A stretch of 64,000 nt of DNA from assembly GCA_003402375.1 (NCBI GenBank), contig QFXJ01000050.1:1-64000 (forward strand), given 5' to 3'. The notes beneath the pieces were generated by a model. The model was given only the letters and a program-made list of their open reading frames with translations, did not search any database and was not told the origin of the DNA. This DNA comes from Candidatus Nitrotoga sp. CP45. Lineage in GTDB: Bacteria > Pseudomonadota > Gammaproteobacteria > Burkholderiales > Gallionellaceae. This document shows positions 35,416 to 47,972 of this stretch, piece after piece (position 1 is the stretch's first letter; every line of letters begins with the position of its first letter). The translations under genes and the position numbers were made by a program.

Positions 35416-36201
35416 TTAAGGGTAAAACAAAAACAAACGATACCCCGTTGCTTTAAGGTCGACAGTATCAAGATGCAATTTGATGCCCATCTCATGACTG
35501 GGCAGTAACCCTTGTTTTTCGTCCTCGCTGGGTTTGAGATATTCCGCTGGAAGAAAAATACGGCGTGCCAGTACCTCATCCATTGAGTTGATAAGCGTAA
35601 GTTCGAGATTGGGATAGGTTTGCGCAAAAGTTGCACGGTTTCGCAAAATGGCATTGAGAGCAATGACCCCCGCTTGTTTCGGATCGAATTCCAGGTCAGA
35701 GGATTCAATACTCCACCGGTCAATTTTTTTCGGTAGTGGGATATCACAATTGGACAACTTGCAATAAGACGTGAGCACTAACTTAATGCCCGGCAGATGC
35801 GCGGCGAGTTCAACACGAAAGAAATAGGCTGTTTGTGCCAATAACACTATGAACAACAATAATATGACTACTACCCACGACCAATGAACATTCTTTTTAA
35901 TAACTGCCGAACTGGTTTCCAGTGCTTTTTCCGCACTTGCCGTAGCGAGATGGCTGAAATCATACTTATCGCGGATTACTGGGATATGCTCTGTCGAAAT
36001 TTTAACAGGCGCTTCCTGCATTTTTTCCTGAGGCAGGGCTAGGTTAAGTTGCGGGCTGGGTTCATCATCAGCCAATTGTTTTGTTGCATTGAATACCACC
36101 TGACAACGTCCGCAACGCACCATGCCCTGATGCATATCCAACTGAGCTTGACTGACCTTAAAGCGAGTACCACACTCCGGGCACTGGGTGACTGCGTTCA
36201 T
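35416..36201 (-). CDS. Zinc-ribbon membrane protein (MJ0042 finger, DUF3426)
   Basis: The start at 36201 overlaps the prmA stop as ATGA. The 261-residue protein begins with a zinc finger using Cys7, Cys10, Cys30 and Cys33 (CPECGTRFKV ... MVRCGRC), the MJ0042 type. An acidic linker and one membrane helix (VVVILLLFIVLLAQTAYFF) follow, with a periplasmic DUF3426 domain (~150-261). Its function is not established. In betaproteobacteria it commonly follows prmA. Confidence 0.85.
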   Translation of the reverse strand: MNAVTQCPECGTRFKVSQAQLDMHQGMVRCGRCQVVFNATKQLADDEPSPQLNLALPQEKMQEAPVKISTEHIPVIRDKYDFSHLATASAEKALETSSAVIKKNVHWSWVVVILLLFIVLLAQTAYFFRVELAAHLPGIKLVLTSYCKLSNCDIPLPKKIDRWSIESSDLEFDPKQAGVIALNAILRNRATFAQTYPNLELTLINSMDEVLARRIFLPAEYLKPSEDEKQGLLPSHEMGIKLHLDTVDLKATGYRLFLFYP

Positions 36202-37088
36202 CGCTTCACGCCAGACAAACATGCCCAACCTTCTTCCACAACCAGTGGCCTGAAGTCAAACCACTGACCATAAGTTTTCATAACATCTTCGGCCTGTTCG
36301 CTAAGTACGCCGGATAAAACAATCCGGCCGCCTTGCCGCGTTGAACCTGCCAGCAATGGAGCGAGTACTTTGAGAGGATTGGTAAGAATATTGGCTACTA
36401 CAATGTCAGCTTGTTGTTTCAGTGTGGCATTAGGCAGGTAGAACTGCGCGTCAACTTGGTTAGCCATTGCATTGTCGCGGCTAGCTTGCACGGCTTGTGC
36501 ATCCACGTCCACGCCAGTGGCGCTGGCAGCGCCAAGTTTAAGCGCAGCGATGGTCAAAATACCCGAGCCGCAGCCATAATCCAGGACAGACTCACCCCCT
36601 TGCAAATGACTGTCCAACCAGCGCAGACACAAACGGGTAGTGGGATGGCTACCGGTACCGAAAGCCAAGCCAGGATCGAGCGTAATGTTGATTGCACTGG
36701 GATCAAACGGGGTGTGCCAAGTAGGCACGATCCAAAGGCGCTGCGAAATGCGGATGGGGTTAAACTGCAATTGAGTCAAGCGCACCCAATCATTGTCCGC
36801 CAAGGTTGCGATGACATAGTTTGGCGGTTGTTGCAACCCGATGGCGTGTGCCGCTTCCAGCATAATTGCGTCTATCGGCGTATCTTCGACAAACAGAGCA
36901 GTAACACGATTGTGTAACCAGAGATGGGGGACGGGTTCGCCCGGTTCGCCAAATATGGCTTGCTCATTCAAAGTATCGGCATCTGCATCGTGAATGTCCA
37001 CCGATAGTGCGCCGAGTGCTAACAAAGCTTCACTCAGCATCTCCGCTTGGGACGCAGATGCAGTGATCGTCAGCGTAAGCCAAGCCAT
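36198..37088 (-). CDS. prmA: Ribosomal protein L11 methyltransferase
   Basis: PrmA methylates ribosomal protein L11 on several lysines and its N-terminus. The 296-residue protein has the N-terminal L11-binding domain (~1-100) and a methyltransferase domain with LDPGLAFGTGSHPTTRLCL, the SAM-binding VLDYGCGSGILTIAALKLGA and VVANILTNPL. It lies one base after accC on the same strand, part of an accB-accC-prmA-DUF3426 unit. Confidence 0.96.
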   Translation of the reverse strand: MAWLTLTITASASQAEMLSEALLALGALSVDIHDADADTLNEQAIFGEPGEPVPHLWLHNRVTALFVEDTPIDAIMLEAAHAIGLQQPPNYVIATLADNDWVRLTQLQFNPIRISQRLWIVPTWHTPFDPSAINITLDPGLAFGTGSHPTTRLCLRWLDSHLQGGESVLDYGCGSGILTIAALKLGAASATGVDVDAQAVQASRDNAMANQVDAQFYLPNATLKQQADIVVANILTNPLKVLAPLLAGSTRQGGRIVLSGVLSEQAEDVMKTYGQWFDFRPLVVEEGWACLSGVKR

Positions 37089-37089
37089 G

Positions 37090-38445
37090 TTATTTTACCT
37101 TGAGGCGTTCAGCTAACTTGTGTTCCAAATAATGAATGCTGGTGCCACCCCGTAAAAAAGCAGCATCTAACATCAATTCCTGATGCAGTGGAATGTTAGT
37201 CTCGATACCTTCTACCGCCATTTCAGATAGGGCAGTACGCATGCGGGCTATCGCCTGTTGACGGTTGTCACCATATGCAATGATCTTGCCGATCATGGAA
37301 TCGTAATGTGGCGGCACAAAATAATTGGCGTAAACATGCGAATCCACGCGGATACCAGGACCACCAGGAGTATGCCAAGTCGTAATGCGGCCGGCCGAAG
37401 GCGTAAATTTGTAGGGATGCTCGGCATTGATACGACATTCGATGGCATGACCTTTAAGTGCTATATCATTTTGCTTGAAACTGAGTTTTTCACCGGCAGC
37501 GATACGAATCTGCTGTTGCACGATATCTATGCCAGTAATCATTTCGCTGACCGGATGCTCTACCTGTATGCGAGTATTCATTTCGATGAAGAAAAACTCA
37601 TCATTTTCATACAGAAACTCAAAAGTTCCCGCGCCGCGGTAGCCAATCTTGCGGCAAGCCGCCGCACAACGCTCACCAATTTTGTTACGAAGACGAGTAT
37701 TCAGCAAAGGTGCTGGCGCTTCCTCAAGAATTTTTTGGTGACGGCGTTGCATGGAGCAATCACGCTCGCCTAAATATACCGCATTGCCATAAGAATCAGC
37801 CAACACTTGAAATTCGATGTGGCGCGGATTCTGCAAAAATTTTTCCATATACACCACAGGATTATTAAATGCCGCCTGCGCCTCACTACGCGTCATAGTC
37901 ACGGCATTGAGCAAAGCGGCTTCGGTATGCACCACACGCATGCCGCGTCCGCCCCCACCTCCGGCGGCCTTTATGATGACCGGATAACCAATACTGCGGG
38001 CAATCTTTGTAATTTCGGCTGGACTGTCTGGCAGTGCGCCATCCACGCCCGGCACACAAGGAATACCCGCTTTTTTCATTGCGTTTTTAGCGGACACTTT
38101 GTCGCCCATTAAACGAATGGTCTCCGGCCGTGGACCAATAAATACAAACCCACTTTTTTCCACACGCTCGGCGAAATCAGCATTTTCAGACAAAAACCCA
38201 TAGCCAGGATGGATGGCCTGTGCATCTGTAACTTCCGCCGCGCTAATGATAGATGGAATGTGCAGATAGCTTTGTGACGAGGAAGCCGAGCCAATACACA
38301 CTGACTCGTCGGCCAGTTTGACATACTTGGCATCTGCGTCAGCTTCGGAATGCACTGCTACGGATTTAATGCCCATCTCACGACACGCACGCTGAATCCT
38401 TAAGGCAATCTCGCCTCGGTTTGCGATGAGAATTTTTTCAAACAT
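37090..38445 (-). CDS. accC: Biotin carboxylase subunit of acetyl-CoA carboxylase
   Basis: AccC carboxylates the biotin on AccB using ATP and bicarbonate in the first step of fatty acid synthesis. The 451-residue ATP-grasp enzyme shows [17 protein letters not shown] at the start, the glycine-rich ATP lid [13 protein letters not shown] near 165, [17 protein letters not shown], and [20 protein letters not shown]. Length is normal. It follows accB after three bases. Confidence 0.97.
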   Translation of the reverse strand: MFEKILIANRGEIALRIQRACREMGIKSVAVHSEADADAKYVKLADESVCIGSASSSQSYLHIPSIISAAEVTDAQAIHPGYGFLSENADFAERVEKSGFVFIGPRPETIRLMGDKVSAKNAMKKAGIPCVPGVDGALPDSPAEITKIARSIGYPVIIKAAGGGGGRGMRVVHTEAALLNAVTMTRSEAQAAFNNPVVYMEKFLQNPRHIEFQVLADSYGNAVYLGERDCSMQRRHQKILEEAPAPLLNTRLRNKIGERCAAACRKIGYRGAGTFEFLYENDEFFFIEMNTRIQVEHPVSEMITGIDIVQQQIRIAAGEKLSFKQNDIALKGHAIECRINAEHPYKFTPSAGRITTWHTPGGPGIRVDSHVYANYFVPPHYDSMIGKIIAYGDNRQQAIARMRTALSEMAVEGIETNIPLHQELMLDAAFLRGGTSIHYLEHKLAERLKVK

Positions 38446-38448
38446 TAT

Positions 38449-38892
38449 TTAACTGATAATAAAAAGAGGTTGACCATATTCCACCGGCTGGCCGCTCTCG
38501 ACCAGAATCGTGCTAATGATACCGCTTTGATCAGCTTCGATTTCGTTAAGCAACTTCATTGCTTCAATGATACAGAGGGTGTCGCCCACGCTCACGCTTT
38601 GGCCTACCTCCACAAAGGGTTTGGCACCAGGGGAGGGGCTGCGGTAAAAACTACCGACCATCGGCGATTTCACTACATGGCCATCCGGTGCTGCAGGTTC
38701 GGCTGGCTCCGCAGGCACATCCGCCAGCTGCGGGGCAAGCGTGGTCATATGCTGCGGTGTAGTATAAACATGCTGCACCGCAGCACCAGAGCGAACAATG
38801 CGCACGCGTTCTTCGCCTTCACTGATTTCCAGCTCGGCAATACCGGAACCTTCAACCAGCTCAATCAATGTCTTCAGCTTACGTAAATCCAT
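38449..38892 (-). CDS. accB: Biotin carboxyl carrier protein
   Basis: The 147-residue protein has an N-terminal helical region ([20 protein letters not shown]), an Ala/Pro-rich linker and a C-terminal biotinyl domain. The lysine in [15 protein letters not shown] is the one biotinylated. It carries CO2 between AccC and the carboxyltransferase (AccA/AccD, not in this window). Confidence 0.97.
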   Translation of the reverse strand: MDLRKLKTLIELVEGSGIAELEISEGEERVRIVRSGAAVQHVYTTPQHMTTLAPQLADVPAEPAEPAAPDGHVVKSPMVGSFYRSPSPGAKPFVEVGQSVSVGDTLCIIEAMKLLNEIEADQSGIISTILVESGQPVEYGQPLFIIS

Positions 38893-38894
38893 AA

Positions 38895-39338
38895 TTAGCT
38901 CCTAACAGAATACTGCAGCGCGTACTGCACTGCGAGTTCATAACCGGTTGCACCCAAGCCGCTAATAACACCGATCGCGAGATCAGAGAAATATGATTCT
39001 TTGCGGAACGGTTCACGTGCAAACACATTGGAAAGATGGACTTCAATAAATGGGATAGCCACCGCCGTTAATGCATCACGTAAAGCCACACTGGTATGCG
39101 TAAACGCAGCAGGATTAATGACAATAAAATTAACACCATCCTGGCGCGCCAAATGTATTCGATCTATTAAAGCGGATTCAGAGTTACTCTGGAAATGCAA
39201 CAGATTTGCGTCTTGAATACGCGCCAAATGCTGCAATTTGTTATTAATTTCGTCTAACGTGGCATGGCCATACACACTTGGCTCGCGGCTACCGAGCAAG
39301 TTCAGATTAGGGCCATGTAGAACCAGAATGATGTTCAT
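38895..39338 (-). CDS. aroQ: Type II 3-dehydroquinate dehydratase
   Basis: AroQ converts 3-dehydroquinate to 3-dehydroshikimate in the shikimate pathway. The start at 39338 ([16 protein letters not shown]) fits the family; the frame could open 18 bases earlier. The 147-residue protein keeps [17 protein letters not shown] with the catalytic Tyr and Arg region, [20 protein letters not shown], and [15 protein letters not shown]. It is three bases upstream of accB, the frequent aroQ-accB-accC order. Confidence 0.96.
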   Translation of the reverse strand: MNIILVLHGPNLNLLGSREPSVYGHATLDEINNKLQHLARIQDANLLHFQSNSESALIDRIHLARQDGVNFIVINPAAFTHTSVALRDALTAVAIPFIEVHLSNVFAREPFRKESYFSDLAIGVISGLGATGYELAVQYALQYSVRS

Positions 39339-39401
39339 AAGCGCAGTTTGCCGCAAATTAGGGCAATTTGTCTATTCTTTAGCAGAAATTGAACGAAACA
39401 G

Positions 39402-39815
39402 TTATGCGAGACGCTCTTCTTGCAAACGTTTACGCAATTCCTCAACGGTGAGGATGGGGGGGATAAAGCTTCCTCGCAATGCGAGTAAATCTTTTTCAAC
39501 GCTCACCAAAGCATCTACCTTGGCTTTGTGGGCTACTGCCAAAAATACTTGGCTAAATATACCATGCGATGGCATCCAGCTGGATATGGAAGCCGTTTCA
39601 CAGTACGGGAAAAAATCTTCCAGCAACAAATCCTGCTCAGCAATCGACAGGTTAAATTTTGGGTAATTCAATGAGTCAAATAAATCTTCTTTTGTTGCGC
39701 TGCTAATTACCGGGCGGATAGATTTCGCCTGCCAAGCATTTTTCAGCCACGCCAAATTCCCGTTGGCGAACAACAATGCAGAGAGTATTACATGGGTATC
39801 GAGAACAACACGCAT
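39402..39815 (-). CDS. PIN-domain ribonuclease toxin
   Basis: The start at 39815 gives MRVVLDTHVILSALLF, the PIN N-terminus with its first metal-binding Asp; later acidic residues (ATKEDLFDSL, KVDALVSVEKDLLAL) complete a PIN active site. The 137-residue protein belongs to the 'putative toxin component, PIN family' group. It begins one base after the stop of a likely antitoxin gene, as in a two-gene toxin-antitoxin module. Confidence 0.8.
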   Translation of the reverse strand: MRVVLDTHVILSALLFANGNLAWLKNAWQAKSIRPVISSATKEDLFDSLNYPKFNLSIAEQDLLLEDFFPYCETASISSWMPSHGIFSQVFLAVAHKAKVDALVSVEKDLLALRGSFIPPILTVEELRKRLQEERLA

Positions 39816-39816
39816 G

Positions 39817-40044
39817 CTATTCTTTAGGTCGACGTGCCCAAACACAGGCATCTGCCACATCTTTTTCTAAAAGACCTAATACAATCAATTTATCACGAAC
39901 GACATCAGCAGTTTGAACCAAATCTGATGTCAGAACAGTGGCAGCCCTGTCAACTTCAACATCGGAATATCCAGCGACCTCCATTTGGGAAGCAGTTTCA
40001 TCCGGCAAGGTAATCTGGTCGTTTGGAGTTATCTTGACGTGCAT
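39817..40044 (-). CDS. Probable antitoxin for the PIN toxin
   Basis: The start at 40044 gives a 75-residue protein beginning MHVKITPNDQITLPDE, like an AbrB/MazE-type DNA-binding swapped hairpin, and ending DVADACVWARRPKE, an ending seen in antitoxins paired with PIN proteins. It would bind the toxin and its own promoter. The region 40045-40508 upstream presumably holds that promoter. Confidence 0.7.
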   Translation of the reverse strand: MHVKITPNDQITLPDETASQMEVAGYSDVEVDRAATVLTSDLVQTADVVRDKLIVLGLLEKDVADACVWARRPKE

Positions 40045-40071
40045 AATAGTAGCTACCTCAGCGGCAAGCAA

Positions 40072-40508
40072 AAGTGATAAGGTAAATTATGATAAAATTG
40101 TACCTGAGAAAACGGACGCGCGCAAGTTCAAACCATTGTCCAATAAGGAGTAGGCGGGCTTTGTCAGCCTCACTATCATTAAGATTCGTAACACTTGTCC
40201 CCACGAAAGGTACGTTGCGTTTATTTGGGTAACAAATCGTCGTTTCTCGTGCGAGCTATGCCACTTCGGCACGTGCGGGCGGTACATTTCAAACGATTGC
40301 TCAGACCGACACCCCTCAAATGAAGTGCGAATGGCTCGTTGAAAAGCACGATTCCCGCAAGTGAACGTTAGGAACAAAACCCTGGAATAATACAAATAAC
40401 TATTTTTCTCCTGTTGCCCTAAACAGGGCAGTGCGGCATAATTACCTACTGTTTGTTGTAAAAATATTTTATTTATTCTTTAAGAGATGTTCAGGAGGTT
40501 AGTGAAAG
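40072..40508. other. Intergenic region between the PIN module and tkt
   Basis: The divergent promoters of the antitoxin and of tkt must be here. A GCCCTAAACAGGGC hairpin lies near 40417-40430. AGGAGG near 40494 is the tkt ribosome binding site. I found no gene. Confidence 0.5.
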
Positions 40509-42524
40509 ATGGCTGCGGCGCGTAAAGTACACCCCCCCAAGTTTAATGACATAACTGGAGCGATCCGCGCTTTGGCAATGGATGCGGTTCAAAAAGCAAA
40601 CTCTGGCCATCCTGGCGCTCCGATGGGCATGGCAGAAATCGCTGAAGCGCTGTGGATTCACCACCTGCGCCACAATCCAGCTAACCCTAAATGGGCCGAC
40701 CGTGACCGTTTCGTGTTTTCCAACGGCCATGGCTCAATGCTGATCTATGCCCTACTGCATTTGACTGGTTACGACTTACCAATTGATGAGTTGAAGCGCT
40801 TTCGCCAACTGCACTCCCAGACTCCAGGTCACCCTGAATATGGCTACACCGCTGGCGTCGAAACCACTACTGGTCCGCTGGGACAAGGCATTACCAATGC
40901 GGTGGGTTTTGCCTTGGCGGAAAAAATGTTGGCAAATGAATTTAATCGTCCCGGCCACGAAATCGTTAACCACCATACTTATGTCTTCCTCGGCGATGGC
41001 TGCATGATGGAAGGCATTTCGCATGAATCTTGCGCACTGGCTGGTACTTGGGGATTAGGCAAGCTGATCGCCTTCTGGGACGACAACGGCATCTCCATTG
41101 ATGGACATGTTGAAGCCTGGTTTACTGACGATACCGCCAAACGCTTCGAGTCTTATGGTTGGCATGTAATAGCCAATGTGGAAGGCCATGATCCCGAAGC
41201 AATAAATGACGCCATCAAAGCCGCCAAGGAAGTTACCGACAAGCCCACACTGATCTGCTGCAAGACCATCATCGGCGCGGGCTCCCCAAACAAGGCCGGT
41301 ACGCATGACGTGCACGGCGCTGCATTGGGCGATGCGGAAATCGCGGCTACGCGCGAATACATAGGCTGGAAATACCCTCCGTTCGAAATTCCAGCGCACG
41401 TTTATCAAGCGTGGAATGCGCGTACCAAGGGCGAAGGTTTGGAAAAACTATGGGACAATAAATTTGCAGAATACCGCAAGGTTTTCCCCCAGGAAGCAGC
41501 TGAGTTTGAGCGTCGCATGAAGGGTGATTTGCCGGCAGACTGGGCACAACATGCTGCAAACATGATCGCCAAAACCAATGAAAAAGCGGAAACCATTGCC
41601 TCGCGCAAGGCATCGCAGAATGCGATTAACGGTCTGGTGCCAGCACTACCTGAATTTCTTGGCGGTTCGGCGGATCTGACCGGTTCAAACCTGACCAATT
41701 GGACGGGTGCCAAGCACGTTCATGGAAAAACGACAGGTAACTATATTAGTTACGGAGTACGCGAGTTTGGTATGTCAGCCATTATGAATGGCGTGGCGTT
41801 GCATGGTGGCTTACTACCATTTGGCGGCACTTTCCTGATGTTCTCAGAATATGCACGCAATGCACTGCGCATGGCTGCGTTAATGAAACAACGCGTGATT
41901 TTCGTGTACACGCATGACTCCATCGGTCTGGGCGAAGACGGTCCAACTCACCAACCAGTGGAACAAACCGCTACGTTACGCTACATTCCAAATATGGACG
42001 TTTGGCGTCCTTGTGATACGGTGGAATCTGCCGTGTCATGGGTGGCAGCGGTTGAGCGCAAAACTGGCCCGAGCAGCCTCATCTTCAGCCGCCAGAACTT
42101 GGCATTCCAAAAGCGCGATGAGGCTCAAATCGCCAACATCCGCAAGGGTGGCTATGTGTTGTCGGAAGCTGCCAATGGCAAGCCACAAGCGCTTATTATC
42201 GCGACTGGTTCTGAGGTGGGTCTGGCAATGGATGCGCAGAAAACCTTGGCTCAAGACGGCATTCATGTACGAATAGTTTCCATGCCTTCAACCAGTGTAT
42301 TTGATCGTCAAGATCAGGCATACAAGGACAGCGTGTTACCAAAAGGCAGTAAGCGCGTAGCTGTCGAAGCGGGTGTGACGGGTTTTTGGTACAAGTATGT
42401 TGGTTTGGACGGTGCGGTAATTGGCATGGATACCTTTGGCGAATCTGCTCCAGCAGGTGAGTTGTTTAAACACTTCGGCTTTACCATAGAAAATGTGGTA
42501 AAAACCGTGAAAAGCATACTTTAA
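40509..42524 (+). CDS. tkt: Transketolase
   Basis: Transketolase moves two-carbon units between sugar phosphates, using thiamine diphosphate; in autotrophs it regenerates ribulose bisphosphate precursors in the Calvin cycle. The 671-residue protein has the conserved [35 protein letters not shown], the cofactor-binding [12 protein letters not shown], and [18 protein letters not shown]. It heads a tkt-gap-pgk-pyk-fba block on one strand and is preceded by a strong AGGAGG. Confidence 0.97.
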   Translation: MAAARKVHPPKFNDITGAIRALAMDAVQKANSGHPGAPMGMAEIAEALWIHHLRHNPANPKWADRDRFVFSNGHGSMLIYALLHLTGYDLPIDELKRFRQLHSQTPGHPEYGYTAGVETTTGPLGQGITNAVGFALAEKMLANEFNRPGHEIVNHHTYVFLGDGCMMEGISHESCALAGTWGLGKLIAFWDDNGISIDGHVEAWFTDDTAKRFESYGWHVIANVEGHDPEAINDAIKAAKEVTDKPTLICCKTIIGAGSPNKAGTHDVHGAALGDAEIAATREYIGWKYPPFEIPAHVYQAWNARTKGEGLEKLWDNKFAEYRKVFPQEAAEFERRMKGDLPADWAQHAANMIAKTNEKAETIASRKASQNAINGLVPALPEFLGGSADLTGSNLTNWTGAKHVHGKTTGNYISYGVREFGMSAIMNGVALHGGLLPFGGTFLMFSEYARNALRMAALMKQRVIFVYTHDSIGLGEDGPTHQPVEQTATLRYIPNMDVWRPCDTVESAVSWVAAVERKTGPSSLIFSRQNLAFQKRDEAQIANIRKGGYVLSEAANGKPQALIIATGSEVGLAMDAQKTLAQDGIHVRIVSMPSTSVFDRQDQAYKDSVLPKGSKRVAVEAGVTGFWYKYVGLDGAVIGMDTFGESAPAGELFKHFGFTIENVVKTVKSIL

Positions 42525-43885
<1,361 letters not shown>

Positions 43886-43895
43886 ATATGCATGC

Positions 43896-43921
43896 AAGGT
43901 GAGGAACTCCCTCACCTTTTT
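43896..43921 (+). terminator. Hairpin terminator or attenuator between gap and pgk
   Basis: AAGGTGAGG (43896-43904) pairs with CCTCACCTT (43910-43918) and is followed by T residues. Being inside the block, it likely lowers expression of pgk-pyk-fba relative to gap rather than ending the operon. Confidence 0.7.
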
Positions 43922-43968
43922 GCATTTCTTGTTATCGTTTCACCTCGAATGCTTAATTGGAGAAAGAA

Positions 43969-45153
43969 TTGTCCGTAATCAAAATGACTGATTTGGATCT
44001 CAAGGGCAAACGCGTCCTGATCCGCGAAGACTTGAATGTTCCCCAAGCTGATGATGGCACCATAACCGATGACACCCGCATCCGGGCAAGCATGCCTACC
44101 ATCCAGCATGCCGCGCAGGCAGGCGCCAAAGTAATGTTAATGTCCCACCTCGGCCGTCCTGAGGAAGGCGTATATTCCGAAGCTGATTCCCTAAAGCCTG
44201 TAGCCAAGCGTTTGTCTGACTTGTTGGGTAAAGAGATACGGGTAATTAAGGATTGGCTGGAAGGCGACTTCACCATCGGCGATGGCGAAGTCGTGCTATT
44301 TGAGAACGTGCGCTTCAATAAAGGTGAAGGCAAAAACAACGACGAGCTGTCCCAAAAAATGGCTAAGTTGTGCGACATCTATGCGATGGATGCATTTGGT
44401 ACCGCGCATCGCGCGCAGGCTTCTACCCACGGTGTGGCGAAGTATGCACCAGTGGCATGTGCGGGCCCACTATTGGCAGCAGAACTGGAAGCACTGGGCA
44501 AGGCATTGAAAAGTCCGGCTCATCCGCTGATCGCCATCGTCGGCGGTTCTAAGGTTTCATCCAAGTTAACCGTATTGGAATCGCTGTCCCACATCGTGGA
44601 TCAATTGATCGTCGGTGGCGGCATTGCCAATACCTTCATTAAAGCGGCTGGTTATAACGTCGGTAAATCACTATATGAACCCGATCTTGTCGCCGAAGCT
44701 CAGCGTTTAATAAAAGCCGCCAAGACCAAGGGCGGATCGATTCCGGTACCTACCGATGTGGTCGTAGGTAAGAAGTTCGATGCCAATGAGCCAGCCGTGG
44801 TTAAGAAAGTGGCTGATATCACCGATGACGATATGATTTTTGATATTGGTCCCGAAACTGCCCAGACTTATGCAGCCTATCTGAAAAACGCCGCAACCAT
44901 CGTGTGGAATGGCCCGGTAGGCGTATTTGAATTTGACCAGTTTGGCGCTGGCACCAAAACGCTAGGCATGGCGATTGCGGAAAGTCCCGCATTTTCTATC
45001 GCCGGCGGTGGGGATACGCTGGCGGCGATTGCCAAATACAAGATCAGCGATCAAGTAAGCTATATTTCCACGGGCGGCGGTGCATTTCTAGAGTTCCTCG
45101 AAGGCAAAAAATTGCCAGCGGTGGAAATTCTTGAGCAACGTGCCGCGAAGTAA
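43969..45153 (+). CDS. pgk: Phosphoglycerate kinase
   Basis: The start is taken as TTG at 43969, which gives [20 protein letters not shown], the usual betaproteobacterial N-terminus, with GGAG at 43959-43962 ahead of it; ATG at 43984 is an alternative. The 394-residue enzyme has [25 protein letters not shown] and, at the C-terminus, [10 protein letters not shown] and [13 protein letters not shown]. In the Calvin cycle it phosphorylates 3-phosphoglycerate. Confidence 0.96.
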   Translation: MSVIKMTDLDLKGKRVLIREDLNVPQADDGTITDDTRIRASMPTIQHAAQAGAKVMLMSHLGRPEEGVYSEADSLKPVAKRLSDLLGKEIRVIKDWLEGDFTIGDGEVVLFENVRFNKGEGKNNDELSQKMAKLCDIYAMDAFGTAHRAQASTHGVAKYAPVACAGPLLAAELEALGKALKSPAHPLIAIVGGSKVSSKLTVLESLSHIVDQLIVGGGIANTFIKAAGYNVGKSLYEPDLVAEAQRLIKAAKTKGGSIPVPTDVVVGKKFDANEPAVVKKVADITDDDMIFDIGPETAQTYAAYLKNAATIVWNGPVGVFEFDQFGAGTKTLGMAIAESPAFSIAGGGDTLAAIAKYKISDQVSYISTGGGAFLEFLEGKKLPAVEILEQRAAK

Positions 45154-45169
45154 ATAAGACGAGAAATTT

Positions 45170-46609
45170 ATGTTACGCAGAACCAAGATTGTTGCCACCC
45201 TGGGACCAGCCTCCAGCGACCAGAAAGTACTGGAGAAAATGATACTTGCTGGCGTGGATGTGGTGCGCATGAACTTTTCCCATGGTACAGCGCAGGATCA
45301 CGTGGCGCGTGTTGAAAAAGTGCGCGCTGCAGCGGCTGCATGTGGCCGTATTATAGGGATTCTTGCCGACCTGCAAGGCCCCAAAATTCGTGTGGGAAAA
45401 ATTGAAAATGACAAGATCATTCTCAAACAAGGGGATACTTTTATTCTGGATGCGGAATGGACAGGCCTTGGCAATCAAGAACGAGTTGGTCTTGACTACA
45501 AGAACTTACCTAAGGATGTCAGTAAAGGCTCGGTACTATTGCTGAATGATGGCATGCTGGAATTTGATGTTACCGAGGTCAAGGGCGCGCAAATTATCTG
45601 CAAAGTAGTGTGCGGCGGTGTGCTATCCAACAACAAAGGCATCAATCGTAAGGGCGGTGGTTTGACTGCGCCTGCACTTACCGATAAGGACAAGGAAGAC
45701 ATCAAGACCGCAGCCTTGATTAAAGCGGATTATCTGGCGATTTCCTTCCCGCGTTCGGCGAATGACATGAAATTGGCGCGTAAATTGATGCATGCAGCTG
45801 GCGGCAAAAGCTTGTTAATGGCTAAAATTGAGCGTGCTGAAGCCATTGCCGTACTGGACGAAATTATTGATGCATCCGACGCTATCATGGTAGCTCGAGG
45901 CGACCTTTCCGTGGAAGTGGGAGATGCAGCCGTACCAGGCTTACAAAAACGCATGATCCGTATGGCGCGTGCCAAAAACAAGCTGGTTATCACTGCCACA
46001 CAGATGATGGAATCCATGATCACTAATCCGATTCCCACCCGTGCGGAAGTATCGGACGTGGCAAATGCAGTACTGGATGGCACCGATGCGGTAATGCTAT
46101 CGGCAGAAACTGCGGTGGGCGACTATCCCATCGAAACCATAAAATCCATGGTGCGTATCTGTATTAACGCAGAAAGTGAGATGGAAGATATCGCCACCAG
46201 TCACCGTCTGCTACAAACGAAATTCGCACGTATCGATCAGGCTATCGCCATGTCTGCGCTATATGCAGCTTCTCACTTTACAATTAAAGCAATTGTGGCG
46301 CTGACCCAGTCCGGTTCGACTCCTCTGTGGATGTCCCGTATGAATGCAAGGGTACCGATTTTTGCGTTAACGCCAACTGAATCAACCTTGAGTAAGGTAA
46401 CTCTATTCAGCGGAGTACATCCGATTGCGTTTAACACTACCTCAAAACTTCCTTCAGTAGAATTGCGCGCAGCGGAGGACGAACTGGTACGTTTGGGATT
46501 AGTACAAGACGGTGACATGATTGTAATGACAATAGGTGAAGCCGTTGGCAAGGCTGGCTATACCAATACCATGAAAATTGTCCGGGTAGGCGATCATCGT
46601 AAGCACTGA
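45170..46609 (+). CDS. pyk: Pyruvate kinase
   Basis: The 479-residue enzyme transfers phosphate from phosphoenolpyruvate to ADP. It begins LRRTKIVATLGPASSDQKVL and has ILADLQGPKIRVGK, the active-site AIMVARGDLSVEVG, and ITATQMMESMITNPIPTRAEVSDVANAVLDGTDAVM (given here as landmarks). The C-terminal allosteric domain is complete. It lies 16 bp after pgk, so the two are cotranscribed. Confidence 0.96.
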   Translation: MLRRTKIVATLGPASSDQKVLEKMILAGVDVVRMNFSHGTAQDHVARVEKVRAAAAACGRIIGILADLQGPKIRVGKIENDKIILKQGDTFILDAEWTGLGNQERVGLDYKNLPKDVSKGSVLLLNDGMLEFDVTEVKGAQIICKVVCGGVLSNNKGINRKGGGLTAPALTDKDKEDIKTAALIKADYLAISFPRSANDMKLARKLMHAAGGKSLLMAKIERAEAIAVLDEIIDASDAIMVARGDLSVEVGDAAVPGLQKRMIRMARAKNKLVITATQMMESMITNPIPTRAEVSDVANAVLDGTDAVMLSAETAVGDYPIETIKSMVRICINAESEMEDIATSHRLLQTKFARIDQAIAMSALYAASHFTIKAIVALTQSGSTPLWMSRMNARVPIFALTPTESTLSKVTLFSGVHPIAFNTTSKLPSVELRAAEDELVRLGLVQDGDMIVMTIGEAVGKAGYTNTMKIVRVGDHRKH

Positions 46610-46699
46610 TGAGTTGAAGCACGGCTCAGTTTTCCCGTACACTGCCAGATTCTATTTTTGATTTTGTTTGATAACTTTTAAATTTGCTAGGAGAAAAAA

Positions 46700-47764
46700 A
46701 TGGCTCTTGTTTCATTACGCCAGCTGCTGGATCACGCAGCCGAGAACGGATACGGCCTGCCCGCATTCAACGTCAATAATTTGGAACAGGTCAAGGCAAT
46801 CATGGAGGCGGCGGATGAAACTAACAGCCCAGTGATTATGCAAGGCTCAGCTGGCGCCCGCAAATATGCAGGCGAAGCTTTTTTACGCCACTTGATACTC
46901 GCTGCTGTAGAAACTTATCCGCACATTCCAGTAGTCATGCACCAAGATCATGGAGCCTCCCCGGCTGTTTGTATTAACGCCATTCGTTCCGGATTCTCTA
47001 GCGTAATGATGGATGGTTCCCTGAAAGAAGATGCCAAAACTCCGTCCTCTTATGAATACAACGTTGAAATAACAAGTAAAGTTGTCGATATTTCCCACGC
47101 GGTCGGTGTATCCGTTGAAGGTGAGCTGGGTTGCTTAGGCTCACTTGAAACCGGCATGGGCGAACAAGAAGATGGGCAAGGCGCTGAAGGCAAACTAGAT
47201 CACTCGCAACTACTTACCGATCCAGAAGAAGCAGCCGATTTTGTCAGGAAAACTGGGGTAGATGCACTGGCAATAGCAATCGGCACCTCGCACGGTGCAT
47301 ACAAATTCACCCGCCCGCCCACAGGTGACACTTTGGATATTAAGCGCATCAAGGCGATCCACGCCCGCATCCCCAATACTCACTTGGTAATGCATGGATC
47401 TTCTTCTGTACCACAAGAATGGCTGAAAATTATTGATCAATTTGGCGGCGACATGGGGGAAACCTATGGCGTACCAGTTTCGGAAATAGTCGAAGGTATC
47501 AAACATGGAGTGCGAAAAGTTAATATCGACACAGACCTGCGCATGGCATCTACAGGCGCGGTACGTCGTCACTTGGCACAAAACCCCAAAAATTTTGATC
47601 CACGTAAATTCTTGGCAGAATCAACTATAGCCATGAAGGAGATTTGCAAGGCGCGTTATGAAGCCTTCGGTTCTGCTGGCCAAGCTTCGAAAATAAAAGC
47701 ATTATCACTGGATGCGATGGCCCTTAGGTACACCAAAGGTGAGCTCAAAGCTATCGTCAAATAA
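46700..47764 (+). CDS. fba: Class II fructose-bisphosphate aldolase (Calvin cycle subtype)
   Basis: The 354-residue zinc-dependent aldolase joins triose phosphates to fructose 1,6-bisphosphate and, in autotrophs, makes sedoheptulose bisphosphate. [12 protein letters not shown] contains the metal-binding His and catalytic Asp region, and [13 protein letters not shown] and [10 protein letters not shown] are further landmarks. The length and the place after tkt-gap-pgk-pyk fit the CbbA subtype. AGGAG precedes the ATG. A strong bidirectional terminator follows. Confidence 0.95.
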   Translation: MALVSLRQLLDHAAENGYGLPAFNVNNLEQVKAIMEAADETNSPVIMQGSAGARKYAGEAFLRHLILAAVETYPHIPVVMHQDHGASPAVCINAIRSGFSSVMMDGSLKEDAKTPSSYEYNVEITSKVVDISHAVGVSVEGELGCLGSLETGMGEQEDGQGAEGKLDHSQLLTDPEEAADFVRKTGVDALAIAIGTSHGAYKFTRPPTGDTLDIKRIKAIHARIPNTHLVMHGSSSVPQEWLKIIDQFGGDMGETYGVPVSEIVEGIKHGVRKVNIDTDLRMASTGAVRRHLAQNPKNFDPRKFLAESTIAMKEICKARYEAFGSAGQASKIKALSLDAMALRYTKGELKAIVK

Positions 47765-47782
47765 TTCAATGTAAATACAATT

Positions 47783-47812
47783 AAAAAAGCGGTTTTCGAA
47801 CCGCTTTTTTCT
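47783..47812. terminator. Bidirectional rho-independent terminator after fba
   Basis: AAAAAAGCGGTT and AACCGCTTTTTT pair around TTCG, with A and T tracts on either side, so it can stop transcripts from both directions. Confidence 0.9.
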
Positions 47813-47964
47813 TATCCCGAGAATTTCCTGTTTTTTTATCGGACATCCTCTCAAGAAACACAATATTAAAATAGGCCCTAAGCACCGACTGGTTTTTGTG
47901 GAGTGGGGTGGCCTCTAACCGCAAAGAAGACTGAGCAGCGCAATTATTTGTGCGCTTGGATGTG

Positions 47965-47972
47965 CCTGAGAA
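47965..47972 (+). repeat. Direct repeat flanking the IS5-family element (left copy)
   Basis: CCTGAGAA directly precedes the left inverted repeat CGTGTTTACGATCT. The same eight bases recur at 48817-48824 just beyond the right inverted repeat, as a target-site duplication would. Confidence 0.6.
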
